This document shows positions 31,541-41,015 of a stretch of DNA of 64,000 nt, in pieces. The notes under the pieces were generated by a model. That model was not told the DNA's origin. It did not search any database and saw nothing but the letters and a program-made list of their open reading frames with translations. Position 1 is the stretch's first letter. Each line of letters opens with the position of its first letter. A program made the translations under genes and the position numbers. Source of the DNA: Dyadobacter sp. UC 10 (GTDB lineage: Bacteria; Bacteroidota; Bacteroidia; Cytophagales; Spirosomataceae). The stretch spans positions 1,830,001 to 1,894,000 of the forward strand of contig NZ_VSRN01000001.1 of the NCBI RefSeq assembly GCF_008369915.1, given 5' to 3'.

Positions 31541-34408
31541 ATGAATCTTAGTATACGATTAACATTTCTGGCGCTTTTGTCCGGAATCACATTTGGAGCC
31601 AATGCCCAATTTGGCGGGGGCGGCGGCAGGCCCGGCGGTGGAGGCGGAGATTTCCGCGGAGGTGGTGACAGGCAGCGTCAGACGGTTATCCCCGGTACTG
31701 CGGAGGACACCCGCAGCGGAAGTGGAAAAATAAAAGGTATTCTTGTCGATTCTGTCAGCAAGAAACCTGTTGAATTTGCCGCATTGTCGCTTGTTGATAT
31801 TAAAACGAATAATCCGATAGACGGTACTACTACCGACGAAAAAGGGGAATTCAACATGTCGAAAGTTGCTTCCGGGAATTTCAAGATCCTTATTTCTTTT
31901 ATCGGTTATAAAACGAAAACGATCAGCGACATCAAGATTGATCGAAAATCGGACATTAACCTGGGCTCGATCGACCTCGCCCCGGACGTAGTGCAGCTGA
32001 ATGAAGTGGAGGTGGTAGGAATGGCGCAGCTGGTGGAAGAAAAAGTTGACAGGCTTGTTTACAATGCCGAAAAAGACATTACCAGCAAAGGCGGCGACGC
32101 TTCGGATGTGATGAAGAAAGTCCCGATGCTAACGGTCGATCTGGACGGGAACGTTTCTCTGAGAGGAAGTTCTAATGTGCGGGTTTTAATTAATAATAAG
32201 CCTTCAACCATTATCGCTACCAGCGTCGCTGACGCATTACGCCAGATTCCTGCGGATATGATCAAGTCCGTCGAGGTTATTACCTCCCCTTCTGCGAAAT
32301 ATGATGCGGAGGGTTCGGCAGGTATAATAAATATTGTTACCAAGAAAAGTACGATCCAGGGTGGAACACTGAACCTGGATACAGGTATTGGAAACCGGGG
32401 ATCTAATCTGGGATTGAGAGGAAATTACCGGGTGGGCAAAATGGGATTCAGTCTGGGTGGCTTTGGTAGGTTTAACTATAATATGCCCGGCAAATCCGAG
32501 AACCTGCAGATCGGTAAAACCGAAAATTTCTCGATCCGTCAGACCAGCGAATCAGACAATAAAATGTCTTTCGGTTCATACAATTTTGGCTGGGACTACG
32601 AGATCGATTCAAAGACCTCCTTATCGGCGAATGTCCGGTACGGAATGCGGAATATGAGAAACTCGCAACAGCTTTCCACATTTGACACACCCAGCTCCGG
32701 CCCTCTCCGGAACGGTTTTAGGGATGTTACCTCGAAGGATTTGTCCGGTACCTGGGATGTCAATGTAGATTATATCAAAACGCTGACGAAACCACAGCAG
32801 GAACTAAGTATTTCCACACAATTCAGCCGGAACAACCGGACGAATGATTACACAGCCGATGTATTTTCATGGAGCGGCACAAGTACCCGCGAATTTCTGG
32901 GCCAGGAACTGAACGACAACAACAGCCACAATCAGGAAAGCACGGTTCAGGTAGATTATCAAACTCCGATCAAAGACAACCAAATGCTGGAATTCGGAGG
33001 AAAAGGCATTTTCCGTCAGGTAGTTAGCAATATCGAATATGGCGGTCTCATCGCAACACGCCCGGTGAGTGCATTGAACTATGATCAGAATGTAGGAGCA
33101 GGCTATTTGTCTTATACCTACACAACCAAAAGCAGATTTACGATCAAAGCGGGCACGCGATATGAGTATACCAGTATCGATGCCACCCTGGGAGAGCAGG
33201 GTAAATTGATCCTGCCGGCTTACAGTAACCTGGTACCAAGCCTCAACCTGTCACAAACATTCGGCAAAGGGCAGACTATCAAACTGGGCTACAACCGTCG
33301 TTTGCAGCGTCCCGGCATTCAATTCCTAAACCCGAATGTTAACTCTTCCAATCCTAAGAATGTAACCTTTGGCAATCCTAACCTTGATCCGGAACTTACT
33401 GATCAGGTGGAAGTGGGAACGAGCTTTTTCAAAAATTCACTTTACGTGAACGTTTCGGGATTTGCACGTTTTACCAATAATTCAATTGAAAGTATTCGGA
33501 CAACGGATACTTCTGGCGTGATCTCAACTACTTTCGGCAATATCGGTGAGAAGAAAAACTATGGTGTGAATGTTTTCGGAAACATTACACTCTTTAAAAG
33601 ATGGCAGATCGGCGGTGGATTTGATGCCTATTATGCCAATCTGAAAAACAACAGCATCGATCCTTCGCTTCAATCCAATAACAGTGGCATTGTTGTAAGC
33701 GGTCGTTTCCGGACAAGTTTGAACATTAAAAATGGCTGGGGATTGCAGGCAGGCGGTTTTGCACGTGGCCGAGAAGTTCAGCTGCAGGGTACGCAGGCAG
33801 GTTTCAGAATGTATGACCTGGGTATCAGGAAGGATTTCAAGAATAAACGCGGAAGCATCGGTTTCGGAATGGAAAACTTCCTGGCGCCGTCCTTCAAAAT
33901 GCGCACAAGTCTTGAATCGAATACATTTACGCAAACCAACACCAACTATCTTTTCAACAGAGGGTTCAGGCTGAATTTCTCTTACCGTTTGGGTAAAATG
34001 ACGTTTGTTGAACAGAGGACGCGTAGAAGAAAATCGGTTAATAACGATGACCAGAAAAGCGATGGAGGCGGAATGGATGGCGGCGGCGGCGGACAAGCTG
34101 CACCGGCAATATCGGCTCCGGCAGTTTCTCCGGCAAGAGGAGGCGCAGCTGGCAGGCCACAAGGCGCACGTCCAGCCAGCGATAGTACCGCAAGACCGGC
34201 TCGTCAGGGAATGCCAGTGCAGCAAGGTACCACGCCAGATTCTACCATAAAGCGCGACTCGACGATGCGGCCGGATTCCACACAACGTCCTGCGGTAGTT
34301 CCCGCAGATTCGACGATGAAACCTGACAGTACTGAACTTCCTGTGAGATCAGATTCAATTCCTGCGAAACCCGCAGTTCCGGCAGATTCACTGCCGAAGA
34401 AAGAGTAA
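31541..34408 (+). CDS. TonB-dependent-receptor-like outer-membrane beta-barrel protein
   Basis: 955 residues. Signal peptide MNLSIRLTFLALLSGITFG to ANAQ, then a glycine-rich stretch (FGGGGGRPGGGGGDFRGGGD, residues 24-46). A carboxypeptidase regulatory-like domain follows (about 60-145), then a plug-like domain with VMKKVPMLTVDLDGNVSLRG and a large C-terminal barrel (OMP_b-brl_3 type) to about residue 830. The tail (about 835-955) is low-complexity, with repeated PDST/DST and Pro-Ala units. Probably imports or binds a substrate at the outer membrane; specificity unknown. Divergent from the LytS/LytTR genes. A hairpin terminator follows. Confidence 0.88.
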   Translation: MNLSIRLTFLALLSGITFGANAQFGGGGGRPGGGGGDFRGGGDRQRQTVIPGTAEDTRSGSGKIKGILVDSVSKKPVEFAALSLVDIKTNNPIDGTTTDEKGEFNMSKVASGNFKILISFIGYKTKTISDIKIDRKSDINLGSIDLAPDVVQLNEVEVVGMAQLVEEKVDRLVYNAEKDITSKGGDASDVMKKVPMLTVDLDGNVSLRGSSNVRVLINNKPSTIIATSVADALRQIPADMIKSVEVITSPSAKYDAEGSAGIINIVTKKSTIQGGTLNLDTGIGNRGSNLGLRGNYRVGKMGFSLGGFGRFNYNMPGKSENLQIGKTENFSIRQTSESDNKMSFGSYNFGWDYEIDSKTSLSANVRYGMRNMRNSQQLSTFDTPSSGPLRNGFRDVTSKDLSGTWDVNVDYIKTLTKPQQELSISTQFSRNNRTNDYTADVFSWSGTSTREFLGQELNDNNSHNQESTVQVDYQTPIKDNQMLEFGGKGIFRQVVSNIEYGGLIATRPVSALNYDQNVGAGYLSYTYTTKSRFTIKAGTRYEYTSIDATLGEQGKLILPAYSNLVPSLNLSQTFGKGQTIKLGYNRRLQRPGIQFLNPNVNSSNPKNVTFGNPNLDPELTDQVEVGTSFFKNSLYVNVSGFARFTNNSIESIRTTDTSGVISTTFGNIGEKKNYGVNVFGNITLFKRWQIGGGFDAYYANLKNNSIDPSLQSNNSGIVVSGRFRTSLNIKNGWGLQAGGFARGREVQLQGTQAGFRMYDLGIRKDFKNKRGSIGFGMENFLAPSFKMRTSLESNTFTQTNTNYLFNRGFRLNFSYRLGKMTFVEQRTRRRKSVNNDDQKSDGGGMDGGGGGQAAPAISAPAVSPARGGAAGRPQGARPASDSTARPARQGMPVQQGTTPDSTIKRDSTMRPDSTQRPAVVPADSTMKPDSTELPVRSDSIPAKPAVPADSLPKKE

Positions 34409-34430
34409 TATAAAACCCGTTAACCGAAGT

Positions 34431-34459
34431 AAAGCCCGGACTCAGTGCCGGGCTTTTGC
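34431..34459. terminator. intrinsic terminator between receptor gene and hemC
   Basis: AAAGCCCGG (34431-34439) and CCGGGCTTT (34448-34456) form a perfect 9-bp stem with T-rich sequence after it on the plus strand and A/T flanks on the other side. It can end both convergent transcripts. Confidence 0.8.
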
Positions 34460-34461
34460 TT

Positions 34462-35394
34462 TTAAGAATTTCCACTTTGGGACCGGATCGATTGCAATAT
34501 CCTGTCGGCACCGGCTTCAAGAAGTTCGTCGGCGAGGGCCAGGCCGAGCTCTTCAGGGAACACCTGGGCACCGGTTTGGGTTTTTCGGATAAGTTCCGAT
34601 CCATCGAGGCTGACGATACCGCCGGTAATATGGATTTGTTCACCATTCAAAGTTGCCATTGCAAAAACCGGAATGCTGCACCCGCCTTGTAATCTTTTCA
34701 GGAAGGCGCGTTCAGCCAGCAGGCAGATCTCGGTTTCTTTGTGATTCAGCAGATCTTTCAAAATGCTCTTTTTCGTTTCGTCCAGCGCAACAGCGCATTC
34801 AATCGCCACACTCCCCTGCCCCACTGCCGGCGTAAATTCGTCTAGTAATAAATGCTCTGCGATCTTGTCGTCATATTCCATTCTGTGCACACCTGCATAA
34901 GCCAGCAATAATGCATCGCATTGTCCTTCTTCCAGCTTTCTTAGCCGCGTCTGCAGGTTTCCGCGCATATCGACGGTCTTAATCTGCGGATAAAAGTGTT
35001 TTAAAATAGCAATGCGTCTTGTAGAAGAGGTTCCGACGACAAATGGTTCGCCGGTCTTCAGTGACAATGCCGTATTGTGGCTTACCAGCACATCGTTCGC
35101 TTTTTCGCGTTCGGTGAATGCGATGATTTCGAATGCATCGTCGAGCTGAGATTGCAGGTCTTTCGCGCTGTGGACAGCAATATCTATTTCACCTGTCCTT
35201 AATTGATCTTCCAGTTCCTCTGTGAAGACGCCTTTGCTGCCTATTTTTGATAAAGACCGGTCGAGGATCTTATCTCCTTTTGTTTCAATAATTACTATTT
35301 CCGAGGCTATTCCACCGGCCTGCAAAAGATCTCTGACATAATATGCCTGCCAAAGAGCCAGCTTGCTTCCGCGCGTTCCTATTTTTATATGCAT
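34462..35394 (-). CDS. hemC: hydroxymethylbilane synthase (porphobilinogen deaminase)
   Basis: 310 residues. Joins four porphobilinogens into hydroxymethylbilane in haem biosynthesis. Start IGTRGSKLALWQA is the family opening. AVHSAKDLQ carries the catalytic Asp (D79), MRGNLQTRLRKL the substrate-binding arginines, and the dipyrromethane cofactor attaches to C239 in LQGGCSIPVFA. Complete length. Last gene of a five-gene minus-strand run that starts at 39163; gap of 18 nt from the upstream glutamate ligase gene. Confidence 0.97.
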   Translation of the reverse strand: MHIKIGTRGSKLALWQAYYVRDLLQAGGIASEIVIIETKGDKILDRSLSKIGSKGVFTEELEDQLRTGEIDIAVHSAKDLQSQLDDAFEIIAFTEREKANDVLVSHNTALSLKTGEPFVVGTSSTRRIAILKHFYPQIKTVDMRGNLQTRLRKLEEGQCDALLLAYAGVHRMEYDDKIAEHLLLDEFTPAVGQGSVAIECAVALDETKKSILKDLLNHKETEICLLAERAFLKRLQGGCSIPVFAMATLNGEQIHITGGIVSLDGSELIRKTQTGAQVFPEELGLALADELLEAGADRILQSIRSQSGNS

Positions 35395-35412
35395 GATAAT
35401 ATGTAATCTATT

Positions 35413-36315
35413 TTAAACTCCAACAGTATCTCCTTCGTCGGTAACAATCTTGTCTTCAATATAACTAACAATCAATGCCGCAATGTCAATTCCGCTGATT
35501 TCTTCAATGCCCCTAAGACCAGGTGATGAGTTAACTTCCATCACGAGCGGGCCGCGATCGGATTGCAGCATGTCAACTCCGGCAATCTTGACGCCCAGCG
35601 CTTTTGCGGCGGCTACAGCAGTTTCCTCTTCCTCCGGAGTAAGTTCGACCAGGCTCCCCTGGCCTCCCCGGTGCAGGTTACTTCTGAAATCTCCGTCCGC
35701 ACCCTGGCGGCGCATTGCGGCGATTACTTTGTTCCCGATTACAAATGCACGAATATCCGCACCTTTGGATTCGGCGACATATTCCTGTATCAAAAAATTA
35801 GCCCTTAGCCCGTAAAAGGCCTCAATCGTAGATTTGGCTGCTTTGATCGTCTCGGCCAGAACCACTCCCACGCCCTGGGTTCCTTCCAGCAGTTTGATCA
35901 CCACCGGCGGCCCGCCTACCATATGAATCAGTTCATTGACCTGTGAGGGATTTTTTGCAAAAACAGTCTTTGGAATATCGATACCGGCCTTCGCCAGGAC
36001 CTGCATACTTCGGAGCTTATCCCGGGAACGCAATATCGCCTGCGATTTGACGGTAGTAAAAATTTTCATCAGTTCAAGCTGGCGCACTACCGCGCAGCCA
36101 AATGCACTTACCGACGTGCCGATCCTTGGAATGGCTGCGTCAATTTCCGGAACCGGTTTTCCTTTATATACAATGGAAGGCTTGCCGCCCTCGATCATCA
36201 CAAAGCATTTAGTATGGTCAATAACAATAGGTTGATGGCCTTTTTGCTTGATTGCCTCCACCAAACGTCGCGTCGAATAAAGGTCTGCATTGGTGGATAA
36301 AACGGCGATTTTCAT
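35413..36315 (-). CDS. RimK-type alpha-L-glutamate ligase (ATP-grasp)
   Basis: 300 residues. ATP-grasp ligase adding glutamates to a protein C-terminus (ribosomal S6 in E. coli) or to a small substrate. Visible: [17 protein letters not shown] (start of the ATP-grasp), [17 protein letters not shown] near residue 142-158, [21 protein letters not shown] in overlapping parts, and the metal-binding end [15 protein letters not shown]. The neighbouring zinc-protease-like protein is the usual RimK partner, supporting a RimK-like role over lysine-biosynthesis LysX. 34 nt downstream of that gene. Confidence 0.92.
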   Translation of the reverse strand: MKIAVLSTNADLYSTRRLVEAIKQKGHQPIVIDHTKCFVMIEGGKPSIVYKGKPVPEIDAAIPRIGTSVSAFGCAVVRQLELMKIFTTVKSQAILRSRDKLRSMQVLAKAGIDIPKTVFAKNPSQVNELIHMVGGPPVVIKLLEGTQGVGVVLAETIKAAKSTIEAFYGLRANFLIQEYVAESKGADIRAFVIGNKVIAAMRRQGADGDFRSNLHRGGQGSLVELTPEEEETAVAAAKALGVKIAGVDMLQSDRGPLVMEVNSSPGLRGIEEISGIDIAALIVSYIEDKIVTDEGDTVGV

Positions 36316-36349
36316 ATAACAGGAAAAATTAGCACAGCTTGTGAGGGAA

Positions 36350-36814
36350 TTAGTCGTCAGACTTTAAACGGTTTGGTGCCAATGAATGCCTGGCGGCAGA
36401 CAGGTTTTTTTGAGAAACATCGATGATAAACCGGTTTTTCAGCAATTTCCGACCTATTAAGATGGGATACTGCATTTTCCGGCGGTTGGCGAGAGAAAAT
36501 TCTGTCCGGATCTTTTTGCCAAAAATCCGGACTTTTGTCTTGATTACGTACCGTTTCTCTTCTTTACCCGATGAATTTCTTATTACGGTTTCCTTGAAAT
36601 CTTCGACGATAAAAGACTGTTGCGGGGCACCTTTCTTTTTGTCGAGATAAAACTGCAAAAAAGTTTGCTCTCCGTCTTTGATCAACCGAACCCTGGAACA
36701 GTGAATAGCAGAGGTAGCGGCACCGGAATCGATCCTTACAGGTACATTCAGCCAGCCCAGTTCTGGGAGATCAACCAAATCAGTGGCCCCGATTACTTGT
36801 ATTGCATGTTTCAT
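36350..36814 (-). CDS. RimB-like putative ATP-dependent zinc protease
   Basis: 154 residues, retropepsin-like aspartic protease fold annotated in databases as ATP-dependent zinc protease. The signature [12 protein letters not shown] lies at residues 28-39, with [17 protein letters not shown] later as the second hallmark. In Pseudomonas the RimB protein trims glutamates added by RimK. Here it overlaps holB by 4 nt and precedes the RimK-type gene, consistent with that pairing. Cytoplasmic. Confidence 0.88.
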   Translation of the reverse strand: MKHAIQVIGATDLVDLPELGWLNVPVRIDSGAATSAIHCSRVRLIKDGEQTFLQFYLDKKKGAPQQSFIVEDFKETVIRNSSGKEEKRYVIKTKVRIFGKKIRTEFSLANRRKMQYPILIGRKLLKNRFIIDVSQKNLSAARHSLAPNRLKSDD

Positions 36815-37929
36815 TTACGCTGGAAGAAATGGGCGATGGTTAATGAAAGATCCAGGAAAACCATTTTGGCCCGCACGTTGCGCTCAATATGATAATGAGC
36901 GGTATTAACCTCGCCGATCATCTTTTCGAGAGAATCAAAATTGACGGTTTTGGAGAAATTCTGGACAAATGTGAGCTCTTCCTGCGGTACCCTCAGTAAC
37001 TCCCCGGCCCCGTTACTCCATATCAGCATATCTCTGAAAAGCCTTAATGCATATTCCAGTAAACCTTTTTGCCGCTCTTTGGACATTACGTCGTATCCGT
37101 CAGCCAGCTTAACAAGGTGCGAAACGTCGTATTTGTAGCAGGAACGCATCCAGCCGGCAAACCAGCCCGAGCGATCGTCTTCGTCTTCCTGAACCAATTT
37201 TAATGCTTCCGACAAATTGCCGTCGCTCAAATAGGTAACCTGGTTGACGATATTTTCACTGACTTCCTGCTTTTTTAGATAGCTGCGAATTTCATCGTCG
37301 GAAAAGGCCGGAATTGTAATGCGCTGTGTTCGGGATATGATGGTCGTCAGCAACTTGTCCGTCTGGTCACTTACCAGCAGGAAAAGTGTTTTTTCCGGCG
37401 GCTCTTCCAAAATTTTTAGTATTGCATTGGAAGAAGCGGCATTCATAATATCCGGCTTCCAGATCAGCAGGATTTTGTATTCACCTTCATAAGCCTTCAC
37501 AGAGAGCTTACGAAGAATGCCTCTTGCTTCTTCGACCGATATATTGCCCTGTTTATTTTCCGCACTGATAAAATCGAGCCAGTCGGGCAGTATTCTGTAA
37601 GGATTTTCAAGCAAAAACGAGCGCCAGAGCGGGAGAAAGGCTTCGCTGTTTTTACCATCCGTTTTCTTCGAGGTTGCGATTGGAAAGATGAAATGAAAAT
37701 CCGGGTGGATCAGTTTGCTCATTTTGAAGCAGGAGGCGCAAGTCCCGCACGCATCCTCTTCCTGCTTATTTTCACAATTGATATAGGTCGAAAAAGCGAG
37801 TGCCATCGCCAGCCCGCCTCCGCCTGCGGGAAAGTCGAACAACTGGGCATGGGCCAGGTGACTATTTTTCACCGAGCGCCTCAGCGTGGATTTGATCGGT
37901 TCGAGACCCGGAATATCTTTGAAAAGCAC
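36811..37929 (-). CDS. holB: DNA polymerase III delta' subunit
   Basis: 372 residues. Clamp-loader stator subunit with the AAA+ fold. The Walker A position reads FPAGGGGLAMA and lacks the GK[ST], as expected for non-hydrolysing delta'. A four-cysteine zinc module (CENKQEEDACGTCASCF) follows near residue 53. KILEEPPEKTLFLLVSDQ and TIISRTQRITIPAF (SRC-like motif changed to SRT) are visible. Shares a transcript with the RimB-like gene (4-nt overlap). Confidence 0.93.
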   Translation of the reverse strand: MLFKDIPGLEPIKSTLRRSVKNSHLAHAQLFDFPAGGGGLAMALAFSTYINCENKQEEDACGTCASCFKMSKLIHPDFHFIFPIATSKKTDGKNSEAFLPLWRSFLLENPYRILPDWLDFISAENKQGNISVEEARGILRKLSVKAYEGEYKILLIWKPDIMNAASSNAILKILEEPPEKTLFLLVSDQTDKLLTTIISRTQRITIPAFSDDEIRSYLKKQEVSENIVNQVTYLSDGNLSEALKLVQEDEDDRSGWFAGWMRSCYKYDVSHLVKLADGYDVMSKERQKGLLEYALRLFRDMLIWSNGAGELLRVPQEELTFVQNFSKTVNFDSLEKMIGEVNTAHYHIERNVRAKMVFLDLSLTIAHFFQRK

Positions 37930-37969
37930 GGTAAATCGGAGTTAATCTTTTTACAATCGGAGTGTGTAG

Positions 37970-39163
37970 TTAGTAGTTACGCTGGTTCCGTGTAAGTTCG
38001 AATAAGGTTTGCAAAATGGAATGATCCACATCGTCAAAAACTACATTACGCCTGCCTACGGTATCAGCTGCGACGGCCGCTGCCTTTTGCAAACGATATT
38101 CGCAAAACCCTTCGAGAGCCCCCCCCCAGGAAAATGACGGAATATGTTTTTGCTGAAAGCCGCTACCGAATACATTCACACTTACGCCAACAACCGTTCC
38201 GGTGTTGAACATGGTCGAAATACCTGCTTTGGAATAGTCGCCCATGATCAGGCCACAGTTTGTGAGTCCGGTATTCTCCAGCTGATTTGTCGCGTAGCTA
38301 TGTAGCTTTACAATACTATGGTCATTTTTCAAATTCGAATTATTGGTATTTGCGCCAAGGTTGCACCATTCCCCTAAAACGGAATTGCCAAGATAACCGT
38401 CATGGCCTTTGTTGCTGTATCCTGTTAATATACTGTTACTGATTTCGCCGCCAGCTTTACAGAATGGCCCGATAGTAGTATTGGGCCTGATTTTAGTACC
38501 CTGTGCCAACGTGGAATTCTCACCGATCGCAAATGGTCCCTGCACCATTGAACCTTCCTGGATAAGCGCATTTTTGCCGATATAAATAGGGCCGTTTTCC
38601 GCATTCAAAATGGCAGCTTTAATAACTGCGCCTTTCTCTATGAAAATCTGACCCTGGTTATAGCAATGCGTAAAAGGGTCGGAAACAGGCTCAGAAGTTC
38701 TGTTCCTGGTAATACTCTCAAAATCAGCACTAATCTGCGCTCCATTGAAAGTAAATATGTCCCATACATTCCGGATTAACGTAAATGATCTGGAATAGGT
38801 TATGGCATTCAACCGCTCGAATCCCTGGGTAGTTGCCCACGGTTTGTCTGTTCGTAACGCCAATATTTCACTACTATCCGATATTAAAACAGAATTGATT
38901 TCCAGATTTTTTATTGACGTTATAAGCTGATCGTCGGGACAGAGGCTGCCATTGATAAACAGATTATCCTGCGAAGTAACGGAAGGGAACCTCGTACTTA
39001 AATACGGGACAGTTTGGAAAGAAACCTGCGAATCCAGGCAGCCTGACCACTTTTCTGCAATCGTTAAAATACCGCAACGGATTTGGCTGGTCGGCCTGGT
39101 GTATGTAAGTGGTAATAGCTGCGTACGAAGTACCGGATCATCAAATAGAATTACAGCGGGCAT
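37970..39163 (-). CDS. GlmU-like putative sugar nucleotidyltransferase
   Basis: 397 residues. N-terminal half resembles a degenerate nucleotidyltransferase domain, opening MPAVILFDDPVLRTQLLPLT and TRPTSQIRCGILTI with the P-T-R-P motif. The C-terminal half is a left-handed beta-helix of hexapeptide repeats (IYIGKNALIQEGSMVQGPF, IGENSTLAQGTKIR and so on) as in GlmU acyltransferase domains. Bacteroidota carry this GlmU-like protein; its exact reaction is not settled. A nine-G run is present in the coding strand at 38119-38127 (residues SWGGAL), a potential slippage site, but the reading frame is intact. First gene of the holB run. Confidence 0.85.
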   Translation of the reverse strand: MPAVILFDDPVLRTQLLPLTYTRPTSQIRCGILTIAEKWSGCLDSQVSFQTVPYLSTRFPSVTSQDNLFINGSLCPDDQLITSIKNLEINSVLISDSSEILALRTDKPWATTQGFERLNAITYSRSFTLIRNVWDIFTFNGAQISADFESITRNRTSEPVSDPFTHCYNQGQIFIEKGAVIKAAILNAENGPIYIGKNALIQEGSMVQGPFAIGENSTLAQGTKIRPNTTIGPFCKAGGEISNSILTGYSNKGHDGYLGNSVLGEWCNLGANTNNSNLKNDHSIVKLHSYATNQLENTGLTNCGLIMGDYSKAGISTMFNTGTVVGVSVNVFGSGFQQKHIPSFSWGGALEGFCEYRLQKAAAVAADTVGRRNVVFDDVDHSILQTLFELTRNQRNY

Positions 39164-39219
39164 ATTTGTTCAGTATGTATGATCAAAGTTCGGTCATTTT
39201 ATTGGTTAGGACAAAAAAA

Positions 39220-39256
39220 GAAGCAGTCTCCTGTGCATTTGTCAGGAGACTGCTTC
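39220..39256 (-). terminator. intrinsic terminator of rpmE2
   Basis: GAAGCAGTCTCCTG (39220-39233) and CAGGAGACTGCTTC (39243-39256) form a perfect 14-bp stem with a 9-nt loop. On the minus strand the stem is followed by a run of seven T. It separates rpmE2 from the GlmU-like gene 57 nt further on. Confidence 0.9.
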
Positions 39257-39290
39257 AATAATTATTTTAAAGCAAAAAGCGAAGTGCTTG

Positions 39291-39542
39291 TTATGCTTCT
39301 TTCTGTCCGTAACGTTTTCTGAACTTGTCAACACGTCCCGCAGTATCAACCAGCACATTTTTACCGGTATAGAAAGGGTGTGACTGAGAAGAAACCTCTA
39401 CTTTATAAACAGGATAAGATTTACCGTCTTCCCAAGTGATGTTTTCAGTGGTTTCGATCGTAGAACGTGTAATGAATTTATAATCGCTCGACAGATCCCA
39501 GAAAACTACCTCTCTGTATTTGGGATGAATATCTTTTTTCAT
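39291..39542 (-). CDS. rpmE2: 50S ribosomal protein L31, type B
   Basis: 83 residues, starting [20 protein letters not shown], the hallmark of the type B (zinc-independent) L31 used by Bacteroidota. [11 protein letters not shown] and [14 protein letters not shown] match the family; the C-x-x-C motif of zinc-containing L31 is absent. Single-gene unit with its own promoter and a strong terminator. Confidence 0.97.
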   Translation of the reverse strand: MKKDIHPKYREVVFWDLSSDYKFITRSTIETTENITWEDGKSYPVYKVEVSSQSHPFYTGKNVLVDTAGRVDKFRKRYGQKEA

Positions 39543-39588
39543 TGGTATATGGTATTATTTGTTTCTGTACAATTCTCAAAAAGGATTG

Positions 39589-39596
39589 CAAAAGTA
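39589..39596 (-). promoter_or_regulatory. -7 promoter box for rpmE2
   Basis: TACTTTTG on the minus strand fits TAnnTTTG, 46 nt before the ATG; TTTG at 39612-39615 lies 15 nt upstream of it, slightly short of the usual spacing. Confidence 0.45.
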
Positions 39597-39671
39597 AGTA
39601 TTCTAATTTTTCAAACCAAGTTTTAAAACTGTATCTTTTTAAATATTAATACCATACGAACGTTTTCAGCA

Positions 39672-40583
39672 CTAAACCTCGCTCAGTTGCTTTTTCAGAA
39701 CCTCGATCCCTTTCTTGGCCTCTTTATGAAAATCGTTATACACAAAGCACTCAATCGAAAGCCCGCCTTTGTAATTGATCTTTTTTAATGCGCCCAGGTA
39801 AGGCCTGAAATCGTCGCCTTTGACCCCGGGAGGTGTGCGGCTCTCTTTTTCCGCGATGTGGCAATGCACAATATGCTTACCATATTTCACGATCTCAGTC
39901 GCGGGTTCGTCTTCCTTTAACATATGATATATGTCACAAAGCAGCTTGATCGACGGACTTTTGACTGCATCGATGATCTCCACGCCTTCCGCGAGGCTGT
40001 TAATAAAATTGGTTTCACCTTTATTAAGTGGCTCTACGGCGATGGTGACGCCATATTTTTCAGCCAGCGGGGCCATTTTTTTGGTCAGGTCGATGTGCTG
40101 TGCTTTGGCAGTGGCCCGGTCGAAACCTTCCGGGATGATCCGGGAGGCGCCGCTTCCAAACACCACATACTGAGATTTACACTCCTTCGCTCTTTTCAAA
40201 ACAAGTTCGGTCCTTTGAAGAATAGCCTCGTGATTGGCATCAGGGCCAAGTGTCTTCAATGCTGCCGGCAAAAGGATCACATAGGATTTGATCGGAAAGT
40301 TCTCATGTTTGAGCTGCTCCAAATTCTTTTCGTATTGCTCGTCGCCTTTTTCAGGAATCAGAAAGCCTGTAACAGACTCCTCTATATAAGAGCACCCCGA
40401 TTCTTTCAGAAAGTTGGCTTTGTTGTATGCGGCATAAACGCCCAGCGGGATCATATATTCTGGCTTTGTTCCGTGCATCGCAAATGCTTCCGGAAACACC
40501 GATCCCGCCGCCATTCCTGCAAATACCCCGGAAGTCCGTTTCAGGAAAGTTCTTCTGGTAGCTTGATCTACTTTTTCGCTCAT
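39672..40583 (-). CDS. Tat-exported sugar phosphate isomerase/epimerase-like protein
   Basis: 303 residues. Twin-arginine signal RRTFLKRTSGVFAG near residues 10-23, then an AP-endonuclease-2/xylose-isomerase TIM barrel. Metal-binding positions are visible in VAVEPLNKGETN (Glu near 178), LLCDIYHMLKEDE (Asp and His near 214-217), IVHCHIAEKESRTPPG (His) and LSIECFV (Glu). The exact sugar substrate is unknown; many Bacteroidota members act on keto-sugars in the periplasm. Monocistronic. Confidence 0.87.
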   Translation of the reverse strand: MSEKVDQATRRTFLKRTSGVFAGMAAGSVFPEAFAMHGTKPEYMIPLGVYAAYNKANFLKESGCSYIEESVTGFLIPEKGDEQYEKNLEQLKHENFPIKSYVILLPAALKTLGPDANHEAILQRTELVLKRAKECKSQYVVFGSGASRIIPEGFDRATAKAQHIDLTKKMAPLAEKYGVTIAVEPLNKGETNFINSLAEGVEIIDAVKSPSIKLLCDIYHMLKEDEPATEIVKYGKHIVHCHIAEKESRTPPGVKGDDFRPYLGALKKINYKGGLSIECFVYNDFHKEAKKGIEVLKKQLSEV

Positions 40584-41015
40584 ATTGACAGGTTTTTTTG
40601 TTTATATGTTTTAAAAAATTGAATGCTAAATTGACTTAGAAAAATAAAAGTTTACAAATTTAGATTATGTATAAAGAATCTTCTTGTCATAAATCATTGA
40701 TTTTCAGATTGGGTATTGATATATTCGAATTAATCTTGAACTGATGACCGGAAAAAAGTTTACAAATTTTGCGATCATTATTTATATGATTTTTTTTCAT
40801 TGACTCTCCCAAGTCCGATCGGGAGTTAAATAACTAGTTATAAGATTCTTAACAATTTTATAATTTGTACTATGCCGGTAAGGCGCGATTTTTGAGTAAA
40901 AAGCAGGTTGTGATTGTGATTAATTTAATGTTATTTCAAGAGATTTTTAAGAATAATCTTCCAAGACAGTCCCCCGATTTTTCATCACTAACGTCCTTTA
41001 AAACACCACATTACT
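40584..41015. other. regulatory gap upstream of nrdA
   Basis: 432 nt, strongly AT-rich, with no gene seen. It contains a 16-nt direct repeat AAAAGTTTACAAATTT at 40646-40661 and 40754-40769. nrdA starts at 41016. A near-consensus -7 box is visible as ATAATTTG near 40860. Confidence 0.5.
40646..40769. repeat. 16-nt direct repeat pair upstream of nrdA
   Basis: AAAAGTTTACAAATTT occurs exactly at 40646-40661 and 40754-40769, 108 nt apart. It might be a regulator-binding site shared by the isomerase and nrdA promoters, or chance in an AT-rich gap. Confidence 0.4.

Noticed and set aside
33524..34285. 253-codon minus-strand frame in the outer-membrane receptor gene
   Set aside because: Shadow of the low-complexity tail and barrel; rich in Arg, Cys and Ser, with no family features.
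39924..40622. 232-codon plus-strand frame opposite the isomerase-like gene
   Set aside because: The minus-strand gene has a Tat signal and metal-binding motifs; the plus-strand frame has no recognisable content.
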